A stretch of 64,000 nucleotides of DNA from Branchiostoma lanceolatum. Taxonomy: Eukaryota > Chordata > Leptocardii > Amphioxiformes > Branchiostomatidae. The notes under the pieces are model-generated. The model ran no database searches. It saw nothing but the letters and a program-made list of their open reading frames with translations, and was not told the origin of the DNA. The stretch lies in assembly GCF_035083965.1 (NCBI RefSeq), contig NC_089724.1:17106410-17170409 (forward strand). The letters are read 5' to 3'. Made by a program: the position numbers and the translations under genes. Each line of letters begins with the position of its first letter. The first letter of the stretch is position 1. Positions 44,198-56,100 of the stretch are shown one piece after another.

Positions 44198-47100
44198 ATG
44201 TCTCGGTGTTGTTTTTCTGCTGCGGCGTGGCTACTTATCGGTGAGTAAAAGCGTTGTCAAGCGATGATAGGGGTCGGGGAGAGGTTGAGGTAGCGGCGGG
44301 GACTGGCCGGCGGTTCCTGGCACGGGACCTCCCGAGCACAGGGCTCAGGCTTGCATGGTCCTGCATTTACGTAACTTGATTTACGAGAAGTGTAGGTGTA
44401 GGGGTCAGCCTCGGTTGTACTTTGACCTAGATATAACTGACTGTTGCTTATGTAAGCCTTTGCTTGTTTATTGGGCGTTTTTCTTGTATCTCTGATGACT
44501 GACCCCTTTGCAGGTTGTGTAACCGATCCCCTTCCCCATCTAAAGTTCACCAAAAGTTCATAATCTGGAACATTTGATAGCGAAGCAACCCTACCAAATT
44601 GTCAGAAACAGAACCTGTGTCGTACAAGACTTTCCCAGTGCTTGTTGTCAAGGAGGTTTTATCAAGATAAAACACTGTTCTATATAACTGTCCACAATCT
44701 TTACCCAGGCGATTTGAGGGACACATGCAAATTTAAAGTAAAAGTCCCTCAACTGTCTCTGGGGGGTACAGCGAAAGCAGAGCTCCGAAATAAACATAAA
44801 CAGGTGAAAACTTCCAAGAAATTGGTCATTTTCAGTGGGTATAAATGTTGGCGTCATAATTCTTTCATTTGCACTAAGAATTAGATGGAGGAAACAAGTT
44901 TAATACTCAGTACAACCACCAGCCATTTGTGCTGCTTTTCTCCATCTCTCTCTCTTTCTCTCTCTAGCAAACTCTAAGTATCTACCAGTTTTTATAAGTA
45001 AAGGGAGGTCAAGATGGCCGGCGCAATGAATACACACTACGTGCGTGTATTCGAGGCTGAAAAACACTTTGTGTTCAACTGTTATTGTGTACAATTATTG
45101 TGTACAGTTATTATGAGTGGATTGCGATGAAAATGTAAATAGTACCCATCGTCTTATCGTCCTGTCGGACAAAAATAAATAAAAAAGGTATGAAGAACTT
45201 CCCAATGCAGACCCCAACAGTGACTTTCCAACATGGTGGCCAGAAATCCCTTCTATCTTGGAAACGAGCGGAGTAACTTATAAAAACTGGTAAATACTTA
45301 GAGTTTGCTGCTTGTTTTGCAGTCATAATTGCATATTTAACGTATCCAGAATGTCAAATAATGTCCCTGCCCCGTATACACTGCATTTTAGACTCGGGTG
45401 AGGTCGGGTGAGGTTGGGTTAGGTCAGGTGAGGTCGGGTGAGGTGTTTAGGCATACCTGTGAGTCAGCGGTGCAGGACTTAATAAGTTAATTGCTACCCT
45501 CTATCCCCCACTGCATGCCACGCCCAAACTTTACTGGCTCCCACAATCCAGCCCTCCTCCACTATCCGCTTGCCTCTCGGGAGGGACTCACTATTGCAGT
45601 GGTAGAGGGAAGGAGGGTTTTGTGGTGTCTCAAATTCGCTACTGTAGTACAGTTGTAATACATTAGAAATGCATGAATAGATATGATAAATTTGCGGCCG
45701 GGAGGTCACCATGAAAATGAAACAAAACAAAACACAAACATATAGAATTGTTTTGCTGTTTTTTCTGTGTTTCTCGATGATGTTTGATTGGATGACTTTG
45801 ATACTGTAAATGCAGAAATGTTCGCGGTGGCTTTATGTTCGCGGTTTTCGCGCTCTTTACGGCGAACTTAAAACCTATGCAAAAAGCCATTCCATTGTGT
45901 AGTGCTGCTATTGTTTGCAAACGCGAACTCAAAACCACCGCGAACACTCCATTTTCTCCCTACCATGAAATTAAATCCCCGCACACATTTCTGCATTTAC
46001 AGTAACTTTTTATTCCTGTCTGAGATGATGTTATGATAAAAACAATATTTTCTGACCACAATCATCAATGTCACTGGAAATGCCTTTTTTTATTTGATCT
46101 ATTTTTCATCAAGAGTATTCTGAGATAGCCTGCCCGGGCCTCTCTCCTTGCTTACCTTCTTACCATACTCGTTCATAACATAACATAACACAATTTCCAT
46201 TGATTGCATTTTTATCAGCGGGTTTGCATCAAGTGTTAAATTTTCTCTCTCAGGTGTGTATTAGGTTTCTCACTTTACCTACTGTTGTTTTTTTGCAGTT
46301 TTGTCTGGGGATTCTTTCCACATCAGCAAACAAAATAACAGCAATCACACCTGATTTCCCCAGATTGGTTTGCATTATCACCTAATTGCAGAAAGAAAAA
46401 CATGCGTCATACATCTGTGATGATATTCATGACCTCCTATCTCCAAGCAGATCTTGGAAGGGAAATTTGTAAATTTTCTACTTGCTTTGTTTTATTAACA
46501 CACAATGCCTTAAACTCAAAGAAGTTGAGCAGTCAAAAAAGATCATGATTTTCCCTCTTGAGATCTGCTTAGAGATTAATTTATCTCAATCAAGGTGTTT
46601 ATTTATTCATGGTGTGTTAATGTTCAAGGGGACTTTGAACTTGTAAATGGTGTTGGTAGGCCTTTGTTTATTAAAAATTTAGGCAGGAATAGTGTGGGAT
46701 TACATGCAACTCTGCCTCAGGTTACCAATGAAAGGACTGGAGAGCAAGTCAGGAAAGATAATCAACCAAAATAAGTTTTTCATCGCATCTGGTTGTCAGT
46801 AGAAGGTTTTCAGAGGTTAGAATACTTCCTTTGACTGAAGAATGTATTTAACAACTTTAATTAAAGGTCAAATTTCTAATATTTGTTTCAGATGTCTTTT
46901 CAAACGAAAGAGCTTAGTTATAATCTACCACTCAAAAATCTTGACCATAGCATGTCCAGAACACGAGATATCAAACCCGGAAGTTCCACTGCAGTAACAT
47001 AGCATTTAGCCACTGGGGGGCCTGAAATTTTGAGGTCTCAAGAAGGCCTAACCACATACCAAATATCCTGACAATCAATTACAGCATTCTTGAGTTATCG

Positions 47101-50100
47101 TCAGACACACAGACAGACACACACACAAATGCTGACAAAAATATAACCTTCTTGGCGGAGGTAATAACCATGTAGATATTCAGTGGACTTCATGTAGACC
47201 TGTGGACATTTGTTCTTTCCATCTTGTCTTGAGGAAAGGAAGCGTGCTGCCTGTCTACCTCTACAGGACATGATTCACAGAGCAATCAGGTCTTGCACAG
47301 ATTCCAATGTTTGTAAAGTGCACTGGGGTAGAATTAAGCTGGATTTCTGTCATTTTGTGTCAACAAAGTAAGTCCAGTCCGAGGATGTATTTGCTGGGAC
47401 TGGATAGACTGGTTTCCTTGAGTAACCAGCTTCTGGGAAGTCTTAAAGACATTTTAGATTGGACAAATTTGTGCAATCTATTTAAAATGGTTGCTGCCCT
47501 GCTGGTTTCAACCCATTTCAATAGCCTCCATAGCACTCTCACTGGCTCTCTGGGCCTTACGATGCACTTTCTGCTGATGATTTTTTTTTGCACTGGTTGT
47601 TTGTGCAGCCGGCCTGTAACCATCAGGCCTGCTATGGAGGCTACCATTTCTAGTGCCCTATGCGATATGGCTGGATATGGGTCACAGGATATGGGTATTG
47701 AGGCAGACTATAATCATTCGTTGTTCAAAAAAGTTGCAAGCACACATCCTCAGGCCCAGATGAAACAAATTCAGATGTTTTTTGCAGAACCAGACCCAGA
47801 CCAAAGCTTTGCAATGATTAAAGTCTGCTTAAGCTCCATAATTAAGGGACACACTGAAAATCAATGCTGCAGTTGGATGTGTCAAAGTACTGTATGTGTC
47901 ATTTGTGTATGTTGAAAGGACTGTCACGATTACAAAGGCAAATTGCACTCGTAATGCACATACCAATGTAACAAGTACATGTACATGTCAAGGCCAGCAT
48001 ATCAGTACTGTAGTACTTGTTTGAGGTTGTTGAAAGATAGAGTCATTATACAGTCTTGCTTGACTTTTTCACACTTGCAAAGACGGATTTACTTCATTAT
48101 CTCAGTTATTAATGAGCATTTTTTGTATGTTTGTGGATATGTTTGGAAAAAAAATAAGCATTTTGTATGACCATCAAATTAGTATTTTGTTGATTGACGG
48201 GATAATAGGTTTATTGTGTGTTTATCATTTTGTGCTCTCGATGTCCATGTTTCATAAAAGACAAATTGGTAGCTAAGTTTCTTTGTAGACTCCACCCATG
48301 ATTCTCCACCCATACTTTTGTCCCTCTGTACTCTGCAGGGCTGACTGTGTGTGGAGGGGGTCATGCCCTGACCTACAAGGCGACGTTCGACATGGGAGGA
48401 GTGACAGGGACCGTAACGTTTCAGGAGCCGGCTGCCTCTACCAGCATCAACATCGCTCTGACTGGACTCAGCGGCACCTGGGGGCTGAAGATTAGTACAT
48501 TCCCTGTGGCGTACGACACAGCAGCGCCGTGTTCAGATCTGGGAGCGTCTTACCATGACTTCACCAGAACTATCAATCCTACTTCTACTGTTACAGAAAA
48601 CCTAAGTGGGAAAACCTTATCCCACAGGTGGGTAGACTCAACTTACTTACTTTACTCAATATTAGTGTTGTAAAATATTTAGAATTAGTAGTGATTGTTT
48701 TATGAATTTTTCCAAAGTTTTCAATGTATTTGATTATCTTCGGTGTATGTGTCCATTGTGTTTGTTTATCTGCTTGAAAATGAAATAGATTGTTAAAAAG
48801 TTCTGCTTTGTTTCCATCAGATCCGTGCTTCTGACTGACACCAGTGACCCCACCAACGTACGCTGTGCCACCATCCTCCCAGAGTCTGTCACCATGACGA
48901 CTGCCATTGCCAAGTTCGGTGGCCCTGTCAGTGGATTTGTCATGTTTCGTCAGCCGTCGGACGACCCATCTGCTACGACAATCATCATATCCAACCTCTT
49001 CTATAGTCGGAGTACCGATTCTGCTGTGGACACGAGCAATAACTGGGAGGTACGCAGCAACGCTCCGAGCAGCAGTGGAGACCTGGCGTCACGCTGTACA
49101 TCGACAGGCAGCATCGTAAGGGACCTAGGCCAAACCATGATTGGAATCACCAGTGGAAGTGGGAGAAAATTTGACACGATCGACAGCTTGGCTTTGTCTG
49201 GTGGAAGTGCCGTAGTTGGAAAATCTCTTGTTGTGAAGGACTCTTCTAACAATGTTGTGGCATGTGCAGAGATTTACCAGCTTGAAGCGATGTCAGTGAC
49301 TGCGAGGTTTGACATGAGTGGGGTGAAAGGGACCTTTGTCTTTGCCCAGGACTCACCGTACGACTCCACAACCGTCACCATAAACGTCAACAACATTGGA
49401 GCCAATGCAATCAACTACCACGTCCACGAGTACCCAATCCCACCCAAGGCAGCTGAGGAGGGCATGTGCAGTGGAACGTATACCGGAGGGCACCTCAATC
49501 CTTTTGACAGGGACCCGAGTTCTGACAGCTATCCTGGTCCTGCAGTAGGTACCGGTGATCAGTACGAACTCGGTGACTTAAGTGGAAAGTTTGGTAATTT
49601 TGACGGCATGACCAGTGTAGATACTGTGAATACTGACTGGTACCTTCCACTGTATGGACGGTACAGTATTGTTGGTCGGTCCCTTATAATCCACGATACG
49701 ACTGGTAGTAGATGGGTGTGTGCAAACATTGGTTACCCCAGAGAAGTCATCACAGCGATGGCAGTGTTCAAAACTCCCGTAGCTGGTCAGCTCGTCCTGC
49801 GGCAGGTTAAAGACAAGCCATATTTGGACACCTCGGTGTTCCTTTCTGTATCATATATCGATGGCACAGCTGGGACTTCAGACCACAGCTGGCACGTGCA
49901 CGAGGACTCCATGGGCCTGGACTATGCCACTGTGGAAAACAGGTGCTCAAGCACGGCAGGACACTTCAACCCATATGCAGTCGACCTTTCAGGGAACTAT
50001 GCCTCGCAATGCAATGGAGACAATCCACTCCGCTGCGAGCTTGGCGATTTGTCTGGCAAACACGGCAAAATCAATGTGGGCTCGGAAGACAGCATCAGCA

Positions 50101-53100
50101 GGAACTTTTACACCGACATCGAGCTCCCGCTGTCTGGTCCGGAGGCTGTGATTGGTCGCTCAATGGTGATTCACCAGGCGAACTCCGGTGGCGGAAGGCA
50201 GGCCTGTGCAAACATTTTCAAGCTGCCTGCTGTTGAAGTGTCGACGCAGACATGGCATGCTCAGGGGGGCGTCAGCATCTCAGGAACCTTTAGCGTAACC
50301 CAGCCATCTCCGTTCGACTCCACCACCACCGTCATCGATGTATCTGGCTTGAGTAACAATGCAAAAGATTACCATGTGCACGAGCGCCCCGTACCGTTCG
50401 GAGGAGACAACCCGTGCAGTGCGGCGTCTGTTGCTGGACATTATAATCCTTTTAATGTCGTCATTGCCGACAGTCCTGCTAATGGAAGTGGGACAAGTGA
50501 CCAGTATGAGATCGGAGACCTAAGCGGCAAATATGGCTCCATGCAGGGACAGACCGGTTTTTCAGAGACTAACCAGGATGGTAACCTTCCCCTGTTTGGG
50601 ACGTACAGTTCCATTGGAAGGTCAATTGTAATCCACGACAATAATGGAGGCAGGTGGCACTGTGCAAACTTAACCAGAGTCCTGCCCGTGGATGCGTCCA
50701 CGGTGTCTGCCATGGCCGAGTTTGAAGCCATAAGTCCAGCGGGTGAAAATACCATCACAGGCAAAATTGTTTTGGTAAGTACTACAGAGGACGAGGTCCA
50801 GACTAATTTGCCATTTCAGTCTGGGGTTGACCCTTTTCCTTTTCAAGAAGGGCTCCTAAATTCACTCCAGGCATGGTCTCCTGCAAATATATGATTGACA
50901 GGTTACAACATGTCCTCTGACATGTGTCAATCTCTGCCAGTGGTGTGCAAATTAGGGTTCAGGACACCAAAGTGTAGTCTCACCAGGTATTGCAATTATC
51001 CTGCTGGCCATGAGATCAATGCCTTTATGTATACATCCCTTCTTATATGTGTAACACTTTTATGTTTGACTGGAAACTTTTTATCTTCCAGACTCAGGTG
51101 ATCTACGCGGATGGCAGTGGGGGTGACACAACCCTCCAGGTTGACATCAAGTACGCCAAGGATGCCAGCAAACAGGTATGACACCGTCTGACACAGCCTG
51201 GGAGGGGTGAAAATGGCACACAGGTGACATCAGCTGCAAAACAAGAAAATCAGTCATCCATGAAATCCAGTTTTTGTGGCCTAACCTCAACAATAATAGT
51301 TTAATCTACTCTAACCAATGAGGATTTGAACCGATTGTTTAGAGACAGGAAATAAGAGCTGGAATTGCAAAACTTTCATACCATTGATGTACATTATTCC
51401 TTCCATTTCCTGTGAGGTGCCAAGATTTCTACCGGAATTCTGGCTAGAATTGCAAAAATTTGCTGAGTCTCTTGGAAATTTCCCATCTTGCGTTATTTCT
51501 TAATCCGTCTATTTTTCTGACTTCAAAGGGAGAAATAACTTGATTTTCAATCCACAAGCACACTTTGCAAATTCAATTTACACCAGTGTTGGGCAGGGGC
51601 TTTTTGATATTGATTTTCTTATCCGCTGATTTACTGAGATATGCATGGGACAGATGCAGAATAATAATGTAACTGCTTCTACTACAATGTACTAAAAAGA
51701 AAAGAGTTCAGAAAAAAGAAACAATTATGAAACCTGAGTATATCATCAAACAATGAAATCCCCAAAGAGCCCACAAACTCCATAACATTACTGCAATCAT
51801 TAAAAAAAACTAAACCAGGCCTCTTTAAGACAAAGGCTTGACAAATATATAACAATAGCATGTGGATGAACCTGCTTGCTAATCTGACCTAGCTGAAATT
51901 CTCACAGGATGGTACCTGTTGTACCCTGTTGTACCCTGTTGTACCCTGTTGTAGGTGTTGATACACCTGCTATAGTGCACCTGCTGGTTCTGCCACACCT
52001 GCTGTAGGCACCAGTAGGTACAACAGGTGCTGATACACCTGCTTTTGGTACCAGTACACCTGTGATAGGTGCTGGTGCACCTTCTGTTCTTACCAGACCA
52101 CCTGCTCTACAGGTACCAGTACACCTGTTATACATTGTAGGCGGCGGTTCACCTGTTGTTGGTACCAGTGCACCAGCTCTGGGTACCACTACACCTGTTA
52201 TAGGTACTACATGTAAGTATAACTGGTTACAGGTGGACCCGTTTTTCATGGCTTTTGTGAAACTCTGTGTAGAAAATGTTGGGTCATGCATAAAAAAGTA
52301 GTTTTGCTCGTCTTCCAGCTTCCTGGTGCAATTTTTGCGTTAGCATAAACAGGTGTAATTTTCCCCCGATGCCATAATGTATGCACGCCCATACCACCCT
52401 CCCTAGCACAGCCTTTAGACTTCACAACTGTTGGCCAGACATCTTTCTAATTACAACGGTGTTTGATGTACAGCTCACTGCACTCACAACAAGCTCCCCT
52501 CTAATCCAAGCCCTCTGCTCTTGTCACGAGCTACACTTAAACTTCATGCAGCAGAAGTCTCGTAAAGGGTTTTTAGCTTTGATGAAATAGCAGGAAACAA
52601 AAGATGAAAGTAAAGTTCCAACTAAATCCAAGGTGGAGCATATTTTATGGCCGACTAACGCTGTTGTGAAGGTTCGCACTGTTGGTCAGCCGAGGATGCT
52701 TCAGTCCTGCAATAACAACATACATTGTATGTCTGGTATTTGAAGCAGCTGGTATCCATGACGACAAGTTATTTTTACCTGGTTGTTGATTTTGCCTGCA
52801 ACTGCTCTTAGTTCCTCATTCTTGAATGGGTGTCTTCAACCAACATTCTAAGTCTGAGTTGAGAATTCAAGAGAGGTTTTTGAAAAACAATGTCTAAAAG
52901 TCGTCTTCATTTCAAGGGCTCCTTTTGCCGAGTGTTGCTTCAGAAGGAAATGAAGAAAAAAATGAAGTAAAAGAGTATTCCTGTATATGTAACCAGGTTT
53001 GGAAGTTTGCAATCAACTATATTGTCTTTAACTATTTGGGTTATGATGGAAATAAAGATACCTTGATAATATATAAAACTTGACTGTATACCCAGTAAAT

Positions 53101-56100
53101 ACTTGAAATATTCATCTTCCAACATTGTGCCCTTGGAAAATGAGTTTTAATCACATTCAAAGATAGTGATAGTTAAGCAGATATTATTTCGCAATGTGGG
53201 CCAAACAAATTGCACACAGAGAAAAGCCCTTCGCTGGAGCCAAATGTTGTCAAACTACCTGTTATGCCTCTAATGTTGCCACCACTTAAGTGATATGAGG
53301 TATTTGAAGACTTAGAGCTGAATAAACACAGTGAGCTGGTTTGAAGATTGGCACGATATACCGGTTTGGTGGAGTATTGAGTAGAAGGATCAGGTGTCAT
53401 TGTTGGAAATTACACTGTAGTTATAGAAAATTAACAAGCACCTCACCTCACCCCACAACAAAAGACAGTAACAATAGGAAACAGGACAAGGAGATTATAC
53501 TATCTCCTTGTACAGTTGGTGTGTGAGGATTTTGGGTGCCAAATTTAGTTTCAGCCCAGATGTTGATGCAAATTTTTCCCACTGAATCAGATATATGTTC
53601 AGAATTTGCAATGTATCATTCACCTAGGCACAAAATCCCACATAACTTCTGTTTTAATCCCCATTCCACAATCTCTCCTATAATCATTACCGACAGTAGT
53701 TGAGAGGAAGTCAACCTGGAAGTTTTCTCTGGTGTTTTAATCCTTTTAAATTGTGGGGAGGAACTAGGTCAGCACCTGAGATCTGATACTATCAGTTTTT
53801 ATAATCTAGGTAAGATCTTTGGTTTTGTTCCAGAGGTATGTGGCTTATGTACACTGTCCCTTGGCACTTTGGGTAAAGTAAAAAACAAAACAAAGAGAGT
53901 CCCAGGCAAGATGAGTGATTGAAAATGGGCTACATTGCTCGGGGGCCCAATATCTTATTTCACTTCTTTTTGAGCCCAAAAGTTATCAACCATTAAAAGA
54001 TAAGGACCATAGGATAGCATGTTCACTAAAGATGATTTGAAACAACTGTAGTTAAGCTCTAGGTACCAAAGAAAGCCAACAGGTGACCATTTCTACAATA
54101 GGCCAAAACCTACAGGTAGCCTGCCAATGGTTAATTGAATACTACAGCTATGTCTGTGTGTTTTTGGTTGTGTTAGGAGCAAACTTTGACGAAAATATCA
54201 CCCTCAGTTCACTATCACACACAACATTTGGACAAAAAAGTGTTCCTCACAAACCTTTGCTGAATAACAGAATTCTGGGTAATGAATATGCATATGGCGG
54301 CAGGAAAATACATGTGCCGTAGGTTGCAGCAACAAAGAGGGGTTTTTGATGATTGCTCACACTTCGAGTCCAGTTGCGGATTAGCAAAAGAGATTCTTAT
54401 AAGTTGTCTTGTTAATAATTCTGGTTTAAGCAGGAAGCAGATGTGGCATTTGTTTTATAAACCAGCGAACAACCATGTTGTAATGATATTCTCCCATGAC
54501 GCCCTCAGACTGTGTCAATAAGGGACCGAGAGTTTTTGACGTTGCCATCTTTGAATGCTTGGTTGTCAAAGCTTTTCAGACAGTGTTCTGAAAACGTTCG
54601 TCTGTCAGGTTTGCATTGCTGGCGTTATAACTGATGTTGCATCTAGCACATATCCCTAAATACCCCGCTTTTAAACATCTCGAGTTTATATTACCCTTCG
54701 AGTTTATGTGAACCAACGTTATACTTTTGCAGACGTCTGACCACAGCTGGCACATCCATGAACAGCCTGTGAACGGTGATGAGAACGCCCCCACGTCTCG
54801 ATGTTCCAGCTGCAGAGGACACTTCAACCCTTACAATGCTGACCTGGGGGTAAGACTTTGTTGTACCATAACAGCAGACCTAGATGTGTAGTTCTTTAAC
54901 CCTTGTTTTTGTATGTCTGTCAGGTCCTATTTTTTCCAAAGATTATGTGGTGAAATGTCTGATTTAAGAACATGAAAAATAATGAAAGTGATCTTGAACC
55001 CAGCTTAGCTGGCACCAAAGAGCAAATCTTCCACTGATTGTGACTGAAAAGACACTGTCAGTGCATGAGTATTTACAGGTCCATTGAAATTCTCCTAGGT
55101 CTTTTTTAATTGGTAAAATGAACAGTGAGCAATAACAGCTCGGATTTGAACTCCCAACCTCTCGGACCAGAGGTAGGGTTGCTTACCACTGGACTTTGCA
55201 CTCTACAGAAAGATTAAGGAAAAAAAATTAGCTGGAACACAACATCATATTCAGCAAAGAAAACTTTTCATGTATCAGTTGCCACTCATCATTGGTTAAG
55301 CTATAGGGAAAAATGAGGGAGGTTTCAGGCTCCTCCAACCTGTTTGCTTGTGACTTGCAGGGGAACTATGCCACCCTGTGTAAGCCTGGGAACCCACTGC
55401 GCTGTGAGCTGGGAGATCTGAGTGGGAAGCAGGGCAAGTACGCGGTGGGAGGGGGGCTGCAGGTCTACACTGATGTGGATATTCCACTGTATGGCGAGCT
55501 CACAGGTAATGGGATTCTTATTGTTCACTATTTGACAAACGTTTTGCATTAAACGCCAACATTGCTGCTAGCTTATAATTTTCCATTGCACAACTTCTTA
55601 CATTTCAGACATGCATAACACCAAGCTTTATGTGGACAACGCTATAAATGTTTGGACACATAATGTCGGAACTTAGGTGTGTCAGAACAATTAGGTCCTG
55701 GGGTGTAACCATCTTTATATAAAGCTGTCTTAAATGAAGGGGTTAGTAATATATTTGATGAGGCATTTCATTCAACAAAACTGTCTGGAATGAAATCTTT
55801 TGGGAATTACTTTAACCCTCAAGTGTCAAGGCCAAGTTCAATCGAAGACCTCATAATTTGTTCTGGCATCATTCACACTTCAGGTCTGAGACATGTATTT
55901 CATGCACTTCCATCACTTGGATCCTAAGTCTCTGTGCATCTTTTCCATACAGTTGTGGGTCGTTCCATTGTGATACACGAGGCCAACAGTGGGGGTGGTA
56001 GGCTAGGGTGTGGCACTATCCGCCCCATGACGCAGACGGCCACCATTGCATTCCCACCCATCGACAACTTTGACTCGTAAGTCCAGATTTATTTCTTGAA

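Noticed and set aside
47307-47915. 202-codon plus-strand open frame as a gene
   Set aside because: It is interrupted by a MITE with its target duplication, lies in an intron of the SOD-repeat gene, and has no recognised domain.
51902-52291. 129-codon minus-strand open frame
   Set aside because: It is the translation of the E-box-rich minisatellite; repeats of Val-Pro-Thr-Thr-Gly type follow from the DNA unit.
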